The notes below the pieces were generated by a model. That model was not told where the DNA came from, searched no databases, and saw nothing but the letters and a program-made list of their open reading frames with translations. The position numbers and the translations under genes were made by a program. Positions 24,514-33,247 of a DNA stretch of 56,838 nt are shown piece after piece. Origin of the DNA: 66-474 sp051954935 (GTDB lineage Bacteria; Pseudomonadota; Gammaproteobacteria; Xanthomonadales; Rhodanobacteraceae); assembly GCA_051954935.1 (NCBI GenBank), contig JBQCHG010000051.1, forward strand, positions 1-56,838, in the 5' to 3' direction. Numbering within the stretch: position 1 is the first letter of the stretch; every line of letters begins with the position of its first letter.

Positions 24514-25116
24514 ATGGCGAGTGAAGTGGTTGACAAGGGCCGACGCAAGTTCCTGGCCGGCACCACCGCGCTGCTCGGCGGGGTGGGGGTGGTCGTTACG
24601 GCGATACCGTTCATCGAATCGTGGGAGCCGAGCGCGCGCGCCAAGTCCGCCGCGGCGCCGGTCACGGTCGACATCGGCAAAATCGAAGCCGGGCAGATGA
24701 TTCGCTATGCCTGGCGCGGCCTGCCGGTGTTCATCGTCAACCGCACCCAGCAGCAGCTCGCGGCGCTGCCCGCGCAGGATCCGCGCCTGAAGGATCCCAA
24801 GAGCCAGAACACCGACCAGCAGCCGACCTATTGCCAGAACGAATACCGTTCGATCAAGCCGGAATGGCTGGTGGTGGTCGGTATCTGCACGCACCTCGGC
24901 TGCGTGCCCGACTACAAGGGCGAAGTGAAGCCGGAGCCGTGGGACCCGGAATGGAAGGGCGGTTTCTACTGTCCGTGCCATAAGTCGCGCTACGACATGT
25001 CTGCGCGCGTCTACGACGGCGTGCCTGCGCCGGCCAACCTCGTCGTGCCGCCCTATCACTTCGTTGACGACACCCACGTGCAGATCGGCGTGGACCCGAA
25101 TGGAGCCCCGACATGA
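24514..25116 (+). CDS. petA: Ubiquinol-cytochrome c reductase iron-sulfur subunit (Rieske)
   Basis: The Rieske 2Fe-2S subunit of the cytochrome bc1 complex, which passes electrons from ubiquinol to cytochrome c1. It has 200 residues. A twin-arginine-like N-terminus (KGRRKFLAGTTALLGG) and one membrane anchor precede the periplasmic Rieske domain. The cluster ligands lie in CTHLGC and CPCHKS. The ATG at 24514 has GGAG 6 nt upstream; a GTG at 24490 is in frame but less likely. It overlaps petB by ATGA. Confidence 0.96.
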   Translation: MASEVVDKGRRKFLAGTTALLGGVGVVVTAIPFIESWEPSARAKSAAAPVTVDIGKIEAGQMIRYAWRGLPVFIVNRTQQQLAALPAQDPRLKDPKSQNTDQQPTYCQNEYRSIKPEWLVVVGICTHLGCVPDYKGEVKPEPWDPEWKGGFYCPCHKSRYDMSARVYDGVPAPANLVVPPYHFVDDTHVQIGVDPNGAPT

Positions 25117-26408
25117 CCGAGCACGTCACGATTCGTCCGCGCAACCGCGTGCTGGCCTGGGTCGAGGAGCGCCTGCCGATCCTCTCGTTCACGGCGTCGC
25201 ACACCACCGGCTATTACGCGCCGAAGAACTTCAACGTGATGTATTACTTCGGTTCGCTGGCGCTGCTGGTGCTGGTGAACCAGATCGTCACCGGCATCTT
25301 CCTGACGATGAACTACAACCCGTCGGCGGCGGGTGCATTCGCGTCGGTCGAATACATCATGCGCGACGTGGAGTGGGGCTGGCTGATCCGTTACATGCAC
25401 GAAGTCGGCGCCTCGATGTTCTTCATCGTGGTGTACCTGCACATGTTCCGCGGCCTGATGTACGGCTCGTACAAGAAGCCGCGCGAGCTGGTGTGGCTGC
25501 TCGGCATGCTGATCTTCCTGACGCTGATGGCGGAAGCCTTCATGGGCTACGTGCTGCCGTGGGGCAACATGTCGTTCTGGGGCGCCAAGGTGATCATCTC
25601 GCTGTTCAGCGCGATCCCGGTGGTCGGCAACACGCTGGTGACCTGGATCATGGGCGACTTCCTGCCCGCCGACGCGACGCTTAACCGCTTCTTCGCGCTG
25701 CACGTGATCGCGCTGCCGCTAGTGCTGCTGCTGTTGGTGGTGCTGCACCTGGCCGCGCTGCACGAGGTGGGTTCCAACAACCCGGACGGCGTCGAGATCA
25801 AGCAGAAGAAGGGTCCGGACGGCCATCCGCTGGACGGCATCCCGTTCCACCCGTACTACACGGTGAAGGACCTGTTCGGCGTGGGCGTATTCCTGATCAT
25901 CTGCGCCTTCATCATCTTCTTCGAACCTACCGTCGGCGGCTGGTTCCTGGAGCATGACAATTTCATCCCGGCCAATAATCTGGTGACGCCGGCCGAGATC
26001 AAGCCGGTGTGGTACTTCACGCCGTTCTACGCGATCCTGCGCGTGATCCCGAGCAAAGGTTGGGGCGTGATCGCGCTGCTGTGCTCGATCGTGGTGCTGT
26101 TCCTGGTGCCATGGCTGGATCGCGGCAAGGTGAAATCCATCCGCTACCGCGGTCTTGGCTACAAGGTTGCGCTGGCGATCTTCGGCATCGTGTTCGTGCT
26201 GCTGGGTTCGATCGGTGCGGGCAAGACCGCCGAGTGGATTCCGGAGATCTTCGGGCCGAACGCCGATCTCACCTTCATCGAGAACACCTTCGGACGGATC
26301 CTCACGATCCTGTACTTCGGATTCTTCGTGTTCCTGTGGGCCTACACCTACTTCGGCTGGGAGAAAACCAGGCCGGTTCCCGATCGCGTGACCGTCGTGC
26401 AGCACTGA
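25113..26408 (+). CDS. petB: Cytochrome b subunit of the bc1 complex
   Basis: A 431-residue membrane protein carrying the two b-type haems and the quinol oxidation/reduction sites. The haem-ligand histidines fall in RYMHEVGASMFF with VYLHMFRG, and in FFALHVIALPLV with VLHLAALHEVG. The Qo-site PEWY-type motif appears as PAEIKPVWYFTP, a variant of the classic PEWY. Eight membrane helices plus a C-terminal extension fit the fused (non-split) bacterial cytochrome b. It is coupled to petA by overlap; petC follows after 9 bp. Confidence 0.96.
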   Translation: MTEHVTIRPRNRVLAWVEERLPILSFTASHTTGYYAPKNFNVMYYFGSLALLVLVNQIVTGIFLTMNYNPSAAGAFASVEYIMRDVEWGWLIRYMHEVGASMFFIVVYLHMFRGLMYGSYKKPRELVWLLGMLIFLTLMAEAFMGYVLPWGNMSFWGAKVIISLFSAIPVVGNTLVTWIMGDFLPADATLNRFFALHVIALPLVLLLLVVLHLAALHEVGSNNPDGVEIKQKKGPDGHPLDGIPFHPYYTVKDLFGVGVFLIICAFIIFFEPTVGGWFLEHDNFIPANNLVTPAEIKPVWYFTPFYAILRVIPSKGWGVIALLCSIVVLFLVPWLDRGKVKSIRYRGLGYKVALAIFGIVFVLLGSIGAGKTAEWIPEIFGPNADLTFIENTFGRILTILYFGFFVFLWAYTYFGWEKTRPVPDRVTVVQH

Positions 26409-26417
26409 GGAAAACCA

Positions 26418-27152
26418 ATGCGCATTTTCAAATCCATCCTGGTTGCATTGGTGCTGCTTTCGCTGGCCACGGCCGCGGTCGCCGAAGAGAGCCCGTATCC
26501 CAATGCCGATACCGGTATCGGCGACAAGGCATCCCTGCAGCGCGGTGCCAAGCTGTTCTTCAACTACTGCGTGGGCTGCCACTCGTTGAAATACCTGCGC
26601 TATTCGCGCATGGCCGCCGACCTCGGCTTGACCGAAAAGCAGGTGATGGACGAACTCAACTTCACAGGCGCCAAGTTCGGCGACCCGATCATGTCGGCGA
26701 TGCCGGAAACCGACGCCGAGAAGTGGTTCGGCAAGGCGCCCCCGGACCTGTCGCTGGAGGTGCGCGCCAAGGGCGCCAATTGGGTCAGTGCCTACCTGCA
26801 TTCGTTCTACCTGGACCCCTCGCGTCCGGTCGGCTGGAACAACACCGTGTTCCCGAACGCGTCCATGCCGTTCCCGCTGTGGGAACTGCAGGGCGTGCAG
26901 ACGGCGGTGATATCGCCCGCCAAGCCCGGCGAGGAAGCCGCCGTCGAGAAGCTGGAGATCAAGCAGCCGGGCAGCATGGATTCCGTGCAGTACGCGCAGG
27001 CGGTGCGAGACCTGGTGTCGTTCCTGCAGTACGCCTCCGAGCCTGCCGCGATGCAGCGCACGGCCATGGGCGCCTGGGTGCTGATCTATCTGGCGCTGTT
27101 CACCTTCATCGCCTTCATCCTGAAAAAGGAATACTGGAAGGACGTGCATTGA
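26418..27152 (+). CDS. petC: Cytochrome c1 subunit of the bc1 complex
   Basis: A 244-residue c-type cytochrome. It has an N-terminal Sec signal peptide (ILVALVLLSLATAAVAEE) and a single haem motif CVGCHSLKYLRYSRM (about residue 51-55). The distal methionine is in the MSAMPETDAEKWFG region or nearby, and a C-terminal membrane anchor (GAWVLIYLALFTFIAFIL) ends the protein. It accepts electrons from the Rieske protein and passes them to soluble cytochrome c. The start has GAGGAAAA just upstream. It is the last gene of petABC; sspA follows after a 234-bp gap full of hairpins. Confidence 0.96.
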   Translation: MRIFKSILVALVLLSLATAAVAEESPYPNADTGIGDKASLQRGAKLFFNYCVGCHSLKYLRYSRMAADLGLTEKQVMDELNFTGAKFGDPIMSAMPETDAEKWFGKAPPDLSLEVRAKGANWVSAYLHSFYLDPSRPVGWNNTVFPNASMPFPLWELQGVQTAVISPAKPGEEAAVEKLEIKQPGSMDSVQYAQAVRDLVSFLQYASEPAAMQRTAMGAWVLIYLALFTFIAFILKKEYWKDVH

Positions 27153-27161
27153 TCTGCGGCG

Positions 27162-27185
27162 GCAGGTGTGCGAAAACACGCCTGC
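27162..27185 (+). terminator. Hairpin immediately after petC
   Basis: GCAGGTGTG-CGAAAA-CACGCCTGC pairs over 9 positions (one G-U) and begins 10 bp after the petC stop. No T-run follows, so it may be a weak terminator or a 3' stabiliser for petABC mRNA. Confidence 0.45.
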
Positions 27186-27209
27186 GGGCAATACAGGATT
27201 GATCGGGAA

Positions 27210-27364
27210 CCGCGGGCGGGTGGGCTGCCCGCGGGTCCGGCGGCTGGCGCTTGATCCGGCCGGCCATTGAGAAGCGCGGGCCTGGGCCCGCTCGAATGCG
27301 CATAGGATGTGCACGAAGTGCCCGACTCGGCGTGTTCTGGCAAGTCCCGGACGGAATCGTCCGG
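27210..27364 (+). promoter_or_regulatory. Three further hairpins in the sspA leader
   Basis: Three perfect stems follow one another: CCGCGGGC/GCCCGCGG at 27210-27234 (9-nt loop), GCGGGC-CTGG-GCCCGC at 27276-27291, and CCGGACG-GAAT-CGTCCGG at 27347-27364. The last ends 22 bp before the sspA start codon. Together with the petC hairpin this suggests RNA-level control or processing between petABC and sspAB. Confidence 0.4.
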
Positions 27365-27386
27365 AACCAAAAAGGGGACCGCAGGC

Positions 27387-28019
27387 ATGACCCAATCCGC
27401 TCGTTCACGCTCCATCCTCACGCTGTTCACCGCGTCGGATAACGTGCAGTGCCATCGCGTGCGCATGGTGCTGGCGGCCAAGGGCGTCGGCTACGACCGC
27501 GTGGATGTGGCCATCGGCAAGCCTTCCGAGGAACTGCTGGAGTTCAATCCCTACGGCGACGTGCCGACCCTGCTCGATCGCGACCTGGTGCTCTACCAGC
27601 CGGCATTGATCTGCGAATACCTGGACGAGCGCTATCCGCATCCCCCGCTGATGCCGGTGGATCCGCTCTCCCGCGCGCGCCTGCGCCTGGCCTGTGTGCG
27701 TATCGAGCGCGAATGGCTGCCGCTGATCGAAACCATCCAGGCCGGTGGCCGCCCGGCCGAGCCCGCGCGCAAGCGCATGCGGGATGCCCTGATGGCGGCG
27801 CTGCCGCTGTTCAAGGCTTCCAAGTTCTTCCTCAATCCGGAGATGAGCCTGGCCGACTGCCTGGTCGCGCCTGTGATCTGGCGGTTGCCCATGCTCGGCG
27901 TGCAATTGCCTCGCGAAGGCAAACCGATCCTGGATTACGGCGAGCGCATCTTCCGGGGCCAAGGTTTTGCCCGCAGCCTGACGCCGGACGAAAGGACCCT
28001 CCACGAAGCGGCGGGTTGA
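27387..28019 (+). CDS. sspA: Stringent starvation protein A (GST-fold RNA polymerase partner)
   Basis: A 210-residue glutathione-S-transferase-fold protein that binds RNA polymerase and helps stationary-phase and stress transcription in E. coli. The thioredoxin-like N-terminal half has LFTASDNVQCHRVRMVLAAKG and NPYGDVPTLLDRDL. The C-terminal helical half has LSLADCLVAPVIWRL-like spacing (MSLADCLVAPVIWRL here). The ATG at 27387 is preceded by GGGGA, and the protein then starts at the usual point before the first beta strand. The order petABC-sspA-sspB is conserved in many gammaproteobacteria. Confidence 0.94.
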   Translation: MTQSARSRSILTLFTASDNVQCHRVRMVLAAKGVGYDRVDVAIGKPSEELLEFNPYGDVPTLLDRDLVLYQPALICEYLDERYPHPPLMPVDPLSRARLRLACVRIEREWLPLIETIQAGGRPAEPARKRMRDALMAALPLFKASKFFLNPEMSLADCLVAPVIWRLPMLGVQLPREGKPILDYGERIFRGQGFARSLTPDERTLHEAAG

Positions 28020-28075
28020 AACCCGCCACGCGCGGCCTGATTCATTTCTTATGTGTCGCGCAGACTAGTGCATCG

Positions 28076-28555
28076 ATGGCTGAAAACGCACCCGTGATGA
28101 CTTCCAACCGCCCGTATCTCCTGCGGGCGATCTACGACTGGATCAGCGACAACGGATTCACGCCGTATATCCTGGTGGATGCCGACCACCCCGGCGTGCG
28201 CGTGCCGGCCAGCGCGGCCCGCGAGGGCAAGGTGGTTTTGAACATCGCGATGCGCGCGGTGGACAATCTGGAACTCGGCAACGAACGCATCCGCTGCAAG
28301 GCGCGCTTCGGCGGCGTCAGCCAGGCGCTGGACGTGCCCGTTTCCGCGGTGCAGGCCATCTACGCCCAGGAGAACGGGCAGGGAATGATGTTTCCTCCGG
28401 AGGAGCCGGCCGGCTCGACGCCCGCGCCATCCGCCCCGACCGCCGTGTCGCCGAGCCCGGAAGCCAGCCGCGAAGCGGCTCAGCAGGTATCCGACGCGCC
28501 GCCTTCCGAGGAACCGCCTCCCAAAGGGCCGCCGAAGCTGCGGGTGGTGAAATGA
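28076..28555 (+). CDS. sspB: ClpXP protease specificity-enhancing factor SspB
   Basis: An adaptor that binds ssrA-tagged proteins and tethers them to ClpXP. It has 159 residues. The substrate-binding N-terminal domain includes RPYLLRAIYDWISDNGFTPY and ARFGGVSQALDVP. It is followed by a flexible Pro/Glu/Ser-rich linker of about 50 residues. The extreme C-terminus LRVVK is the ClpX-binding tail known from SspB of E. coli and Haemophilus, so the adaptor looks functional. The start at 28076 is 56 bp after sspA. The stop codon is inside a hairpin shared with the convergent DUF3301 gene. Confidence 0.95.
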   Translation: MAENAPVMTSNRPYLLRAIYDWISDNGFTPYILVDADHPGVRVPASAAREGKVVLNIAMRAVDNLELGNERIRCKARFGGVSQALDVPVSAVQAIYAQENGQGMMFPPEEPAGSTPAPSAPTAVSPSPEASREAAQQVSDAPPSEEPPPKGPPKLRVVK

Positions 28556-28572
28556 GTTCAGGATGAACTCAT
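28552..28572. terminator. Hairpin over the sspB stop codon
   Basis: ATGAGTTC-AGGAT-GAACTCAT is a perfect 8-bp stem that includes the sspB TGA. It lies 27 bp from the end of the convergent DUF3301 gene, so it may serve both transcripts. No T-run is seen on either side. Confidence 0.4.
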
Positions 28573-28598
28573 CGCTCCCGGGGATCATCCCACTTCCT

Positions 28599-29018
28599 TC
28601 AATGCAACGTCCTGCGCCCCTTTGTGATCGGCACCACATTGCCGCCGGAAGCAATCGGCTCGGGCATGCGAGCGGGCGGCGTGGATCGCAACGAGGGTGG
28701 GACAGGCGCAAAGGGATCCTCCCGTGCCGGCAGACTGAAGTCCACCAGCCGGTCACCGACGAGGGTCAGGCTGGCACGGTGGCGGTCGTCGCCGTCGTAG
28801 CTCAACTCGAACCGGTAGCTGCGTGCCAGCCGCGGCGGTCCGCCGCGCCAGACGGGCCGCACGCTATGCAGGGCCACGCTCTGGTCCAGCATCTGGGCCC
28901 CATGATCGGCGCACAACCGGCCGGCGTGCAGGATGGCCAGTTCGCGTGCCCGCATCGCCGCGTACCAGAGCAGGCCGGCGGCAACGCAAATGGAGAGCGG
29001 GAGCAGTGCTTCGTTCAA
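28599..29018 (-). CDS. DUF3301 family membrane-anchored protein
   Basis: A 139-residue protein. One N-terminal membrane segment (LLPLSICVAAGLLWYAAMRA) is followed by a small domain with ADHGAQMLDQSVALHSVRPVW and RSYRFELSYDGDDRHRASL, matching the DUF3301 family of gammaproteobacteria. The C-terminal tail is proline-rich and likely disordered. Function is unknown. It is divergent from the FHA gene across an AT-rich 114-bp gap that contains TTGT-AA-ACAA and ATAATAT tracts, probably the promoter region. Confidence 0.8.
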   Translation of the reverse strand: MNEALLPLSICVAAGLLWYAAMRARELAILHAGRLCADHGAQMLDQSVALHSVRPVWRGGPPRLARSYRFELSYDGDDRHRASLTLVGDRLVDFSLPAREDPFAPVPPSLRSTPPARMPEPIASGGNVVPITKGRRTLH

Positions 29019-29132
29019 GAGATTTCAGATAATATGCGCGCTATTGTAAACAAGCGTGACTTCCGGCAGGGGCGACCCGTCCGGCGGATACGGCTGTCAG
29101 GGAAGAATGCGCGCGGGTAAGGGGTGAATGCA

Positions 29133-29870
29133 ATGAAACTGGTTTTTGCGGGCGGCGAGCATGTCCCGGTCACGCTCACCGACGGGGTCACCGTGGTGGG
29201 CGCGGCGGCGGACGCCGGCATTCAACTGGAGCAGCCCGGCATCGCGCCCCGGCATGCGCAGATTGAGCGCCGCGGCGAAAGGGTGCAGCTGCAGCCCTGC
29301 GCGGAGCCGGTGCGCCTCAACGGGAGGCCGGTGCACGATGCGATCATGCTGAAGGCCGGCGACACGCTGGAGTTCGGGGAAGTGCGCTGCCGTGCCGTGC
29401 ACGCCACGGCGGAGGTCGAAGCCGTGGACAGCAGCACGCGGATGCGAGCGGCGGTGCCGCGTTATGTGCTGCGTGGCGTCTCCGGCCCCACTTTCGGGCG
29501 CAGCTTTGGCGTGGGCGGCGAAATGGTGCTGGGCCGCCAGACCGACTGCGATGTATGCATCCCGACCGGCGAAGTGTCGCGCCGCCACGCGCGCATCAAG
29601 CCCGGCCCGGACGGCGTGCTGGTCGAGGATCTGGATTCGGCCAACGGCACCTACCTCAACGGCAAGCGCATCCGCAATGGGATCCTGCGCCCGGGCGAGG
29701 AGCTGGCGCTCGATACCGTACGTTTCATGCTGCTCGTTCCGGGAGCGGAGATACCGGCGGGGCAGGCAGCATCCGGGGCGCGGCGCAGCAACGGCCTGCG
29801 CATCGCGGTGGCGCTCGTGATCGTGCTGGGACTCGCTGCACTGGGCGCCCATTTCGCCGGGCTCTGGTAG
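29133..29870 (+). CDS. Two-FHA-domain protein with C-terminal membrane anchor
   Basis: A 245-residue protein. The first FHA-like domain (about 1-95) is degenerate, with APRHAQIERRGERV but no conserved GR strand. The second (about 110-215) is canonical: LGRQTDCDVCIP, VSRRHARIK and SANGTYLNGKRI, the phosphothreonine-binding loops. A single membrane segment (RIAVALVIVLGLAALGAHFAG) ends the protein, so the FHA domains face the cytoplasm. ATG 29133 is chosen over the GTG at 29124 because AAGGGG lies 8 nt before it. No Ser/Thr kinase or secretion genes are adjacent, so the partner is unknown. Confidence 0.85.
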   Translation: MKLVFAGGEHVPVTLTDGVTVVGAAADAGIQLEQPGIAPRHAQIERRGERVQLQPCAEPVRLNGRPVHDAIMLKAGDTLEFGEVRCRAVHATAEVEAVDSSTRMRAAVPRYVLRGVSGPTFGRSFGVGGEMVLGRQTDCDVCIPTGEVSRRHARIKPGPDGVLVEDLDSANGTYLNGKRIRNGILRPGEELALDTVRFMLLVPGAEIPAGQAASGARRSNGLRIAVALVIVLGLAALGAHFAGLW

Positions 29871-29924
29871 ACGCCCCTCATCGCTGCAAGCCGTGCCGTC
29901 GAGTTTCTTGGCCAGTTCCGAGAG

Positions 29925-30767
29925 CTACTCGAACCGCATCGATAGATCCACTGCGCGGATGTGTTTGGTGAGCGCACCGATGGAGATGTAATCCACGCCG
30001 CATTCGGCGATCGCGCGCACGCGCGCCAGGTCAACGCTGCCCGACACTTCCAGCGGCATGCGTCCGTCTGCGAGTTTCACCGCTTCCCGCAGCATGTCGG
30101 GCGTGAAGTCGTCCAGCAGCACGCGATCGGCACCGGCCTGCAATGCCTGCGCCAGCTCTTCCAGCGATTCGACTTCCACTTCCAGGAGCAGGTCTGGATG
30201 GTGCTCGCGTGCAGAAACAATGGCGGGAACGATTCCGCCCGCCGCGGCGACATGGTTTTCCTTGATCAGGATCGCGTCGTAGAGGCCGATGCGGTGATTG
30301 GCGCCTCCGCCGCAGCGTACCGCGTATTTCTGCGCCAGGCGCAGGCCAGGCAGGGTCTTGCGGGTGTCCAGGATGACCGCGCGGGTGCCGGCGACCGCAT
30401 CTGCGTACGCACGCGTCACGGTCGCCGTGGCGGAAAGCGTCTGCAGAAAATTCAGCGCGCAGCGTTCGGCGCCGACCAGCGCGCGAGCTTTGCCCTCGAT
30501 GACGCACAGCGCTGTGCCAGCCGTGACGCGATCGCCGTCATTGCGGGTCCATCGGATGCGCACGTCTGGATCGAGAGCCTGGAAGCACGCCTGTGCCCAA
30601 GGAACGCCGGCGATCACCGCGCCTTCGCGGCAGACGATGCGAGCGAGTGCGCGCGCTTCGGGGTCGATGAGGTCGGCGGTGACATCGCCGCTGCCGAAGT
30701 CCTCCGCCAGCGCACGCCGCACGTCGGCTTCGATCAGCTCCTGCGGGGGCGGCTTCAGTTCGGGCAT
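29925..30767 (-). CDS. nadC: Nicotinate-nucleotide pyrophosphorylase (carboxylating), NadC
   Basis: NadC turns quinolinate and PRPP into nicotinate mononucleotide, CO2 and pyrophosphate in de novo NAD synthesis. It has 280 residues, normal length. Signatures seen are the N-terminal ALAEDFGSGDVTADL, LNFLQTLSATATVT, the substrate-binding ILDTRKTLPGLRLAQKYAVRCGG (split: ILDTRKTLPGLR, LAQKYAVRCGG), HRIGLYDAILIKENH, and VEVESLEELAQAL. The start at 30767 follows from MPELKPPPQELIEADV; longer versions run through repeat-like sequence. It is convergent with the FHA gene. Confidence 0.96.
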   Translation of the reverse strand: MPELKPPPQELIEADVRRALAEDFGSGDVTADLIDPEARALARIVCREGAVIAGVPWAQACFQALDPDVRIRWTRNDGDRVTAGTALCVIEGKARALVGAERCALNFLQTLSATATVTRAYADAVAGTRAVILDTRKTLPGLRLAQKYAVRCGGGANHRIGLYDAILIKENHVAAAGGIVPAIVSAREHHPDLLLEVEVESLEELAQALQAGADRVLLDDFTPDMLREAVKLADGRMPLEVSGSVDLARVRAIAECGVDYISIGALTKHIRAVDLSMRFE

Positions 30768-30955
30768 GGCGATCTCGAGGAGGAATTTCCGGGATTGTCG
30801 CAGCCGTGAGGCAGGGGGGGAAGCGGGAACGGCCAACGAGCGCGAGCATTGGGCGCGCTCTCGGAGCGAAACGCAGCGAGGGGCGCTTGTGTGCTGGCGA
30901 AATGATCGGGCTGGCTTTTCAGGAAGGCGGCGCCACGGCCCAGCGTAACTTCCGT

Positions 30956-33247
30956 CTATGCGTCTTGCTCCGGGTGGCCTTCCCGCAGCCGCTCCACGAT
31001 GGCATCGAGGGCGCGATCGAACAGCGGCACCTCTTGAAGAACCAGCGCGCGACCGTCGCGCATCTCGGCGGCGAGCTGCTGCAAGCTGCGGTCGGCGATC
31101 TTCAGGCCTCGCCGGTTGACGAATAGGTACTTGCCGCTGATCGGGCTGATCCAGGAAAGTTTGGCGCGCTCACGAGTACCCGTCTCGTCCACGAACTCGA
31201 TCCAGGTGCCGACCTTCAGTGCGCGGACCGCCTGCACCGATTCGAGATCGCCAATGGATACCGCGACCTCGAGGGGAGCTTCCGAGGGCTCTTCCAGGAT
31301 CGCCTCCACTTGCGTGGCGATCGGAACCAGGGCTTCGCCCGCCTCGCTCGCTGCGCATTCGGGACTTTCGCCAAGCTGCCTGGCCCAGAACTCCCGGAGT
31401 TCGCCCAAGAGCTGGCGCAAATCCGGTTCTTGGAAGGCCACGGTCACCAGGCCGTGGCGCAGGCTCTTTTCCAGCGAGGGGAGCATTTCGCGCAACTGTT
31501 CGCGCGCGGCCTCGTCCGCGGGAGTCTCCGCGGTACGGGCGAAATCCTCGATGAAGGCCAATGCGTCCTGGAAATCCTGCGAGGTCTCGCCATGGCGCAG
31601 CAGTACCAGCACGAGATAATTCGCCCAGGGCCGTGCCAGGACGTTCTGCAACAACGCGGGCAGCGGATGCCCCTCCGTGCGCGCGACGATCTCGCGCGCA
31701 GCGCGGCGGCGTGCTTCCTGCAGGCGTTCGCGACCGCGTGCGGCCTCGGTGACGCGCTGTTCGGCAAGCTCGGCGCGCTTGCGGTTGCTTTCGACGAAAC
31801 CTTCGAAGTCCTCGAGCTGACGTTCGAACGCGCCGATGTCGTCGTCGAATTCGCCGAGCACCGTTTCGACGACGCCCCGGAATTTATCGTACAGGCGACC
31901 GTCGCGATCGGAATCTTCCGACCAGCCTTTGGCCGTGTCGGCCAGCAGATCGAGCAACCTGCGCGCAGGATGCGAGGCGTGCGCAAACATGCGCCGATCG
32001 AGGATTGCCACCTTGACGTACGGGATCTGCAAACGTGCCAGCAGCAGCCGCAGCGGTGCCGGGACGGTCTGGTCCTGCAGGATGTATTCGAACAGCATCC
32101 CGACCAGGTCGATGGTGTCTTCGTCGGCACCGGACACGTGCGCCCGCTCTTCGCCCGAGAGGCGCCGGATCTGGTCGAGCAGCTCGTCCTTCAGGCGCTG
32201 CACCATTTGCACGGCCGCGTCGTGGTCGACCACCGGCGGTTGCGCGGAGAACGATGCGGCTTCGCCCTGAAGCAGGGTCAGGGCGCCAAGGAGTTCGGCG
32301 GGGGTCAGCGAGGCGATCGCCGGGTTGCTGCCGGTTGCGTCGGCTGCAGTATCGGCCGGCCGGGCCTGGCGACGGGAGGCCAGCAACGCGGTCAGCGTGC
32401 GCATCAATTGCGCATGCAGGCCGGCCGAATCGCCGCTCAACGCCGAACCCGCGGAGGCGTCGCGTGGCACGTCGGCCGAGCGGCGCTCCCGGTCTCCATC
32501 CGTATCCGTCGACGAGGATACGCGCGCGACCACGTGTCGCAGGTGCGGCAGCACGCCCGCCTGCATCAGTTGCACGTTCACTTCGTGATACAGCGCATCG
32601 AGCCCGGCCAACACGTAGCGCTCGAACAGCTTCAACACGATCAGCCGAACCTTGATGTCCACATCGAGTTCGCGCAACGCGGTGCGGAACGCATACGCGA
32701 GCGAGGCCGGGCCGAGCGGATTGGTGCCGTCCTCGATGTGCTGGCCGCCGCAAATCACGGCCAGCCGCTGGTTCAGGGCATGCAATGGGCTGTTGAGGCG
32801 GCCTTCGGCCTTGCTGACCATGCTCGCGATCGCAAGCGATTCTTCAAGGTCGCGATCATCCACCAGCGCAAGTTCGCCGGTGCGGGTACTGGCCGAGGCG
32901 TTTCCGCCGCGCCGCTTGCGCGGCTGGCCGGCAGCGAACTCGTTGAAATTGCGCGCGACCTGCTCGCCGAACAGCCGCTCCAGCAGCGGACGGCGCTTGC
33001 GCACCTCGCGCATACCATCGAAGAACTGGGTTTGCGCGGCGTTGCTTTCGGCTTTCTCGGCGAGGTCGAACAACGCATCATCCACGTTGTCGAGCAGGGT
33101 GGAAACCAGTTCGTGCGCGCGTTTCAGCGTGAGCGCGCGCACCGCGCCAAGCAACTCGCCCACGCGTTCGCTGCGCGGATCGCTGCGGCCGGCAAGCTCG
33201 ACGACCTTGTTGTCGTCGGGGAGGAGCTCATTCGGGGAGCTGGACAT
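30956..33247 (-). CDS. DUF1631 family large cytoplasmic protein
   Basis: A 763-residue protein of the DUF1631 family, found mainly in beta- and gammaproteobacteria. It is mostly alpha-helical and charged, with LTLKRAHELVSTLLDNVDDALFDLAEKAESN (split: LTLKRAHELVSTLL, DNVDDALFDLAEKAE) near the N-terminus and a central helical region. The C-terminal module is small and beta-rich with TWIEFVDETGTRERAKLSWIS and GKYLFVNRRGLKI. That module resembles PilZ-like beta barrels, an inference from pattern only. No signal peptide or membrane segment is seen. Function is not established. It is monocistronic between nadC and the Trm112-like gene. Confidence 0.85.
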   Translation of the reverse strand: MSSSPNELLPDDNKVVELAGRSDPRSERVGELLGAVRALTLKRAHELVSTLLDNVDDALFDLAEKAESNAAQTQFFDGMREVRKRRPLLERLFGEQVARNFNEFAAGQPRKRRGGNASASTRTGELALVDDRDLEESLAIASMVSKAEGRLNSPLHALNQRLAVICGGQHIEDGTNPLGPASLAYAFRTALRELDVDIKVRLIVLKLFERYVLAGLDALYHEVNVQLMQAGVLPHLRHVVARVSSSTDTDGDRERRSADVPRDASAGSALSGDSAGLHAQLMRTLTALLASRRQARPADTAADATGSNPAIASLTPAELLGALTLLQGEAASFSAQPPVVDHDAAVQMVQRLKDELLDQIRRLSGEERAHVSGADEDTIDLVGMLFEYILQDQTVPAPLRLLLARLQIPYVKVAILDRRMFAHASHPARRLLDLLADTAKGWSEDSDRDGRLYDKFRGVVETVLGEFDDDIGAFERQLEDFEGFVESNRKRAELAEQRVTEAARGRERLQEARRRAAREIVARTEGHPLPALLQNVLARPWANYLVLVLLRHGETSQDFQDALAFIEDFARTAETPADEAAREQLREMLPSLEKSLRHGLVTVAFQEPDLRQLLGELREFWARQLGESPECAASEAGEALVPIATQVEAILEEPSEAPLEVAVSIGDLESVQAVRALKVGTWIEFVDETGTRERAKLSWISPISGKYLFVNRRGLKIADRSLQQLAAEMRDGRALVLQEVPLFDRALDAIVERLREGHPEQDA

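Noticed and set aside
25719..27395. 558-codon minus-strand open frame opposite petB and petC
   Set aside because: It spans two certain genes and their gap, with an Arg/His/Gln-rich composition typical of antisense shadows.
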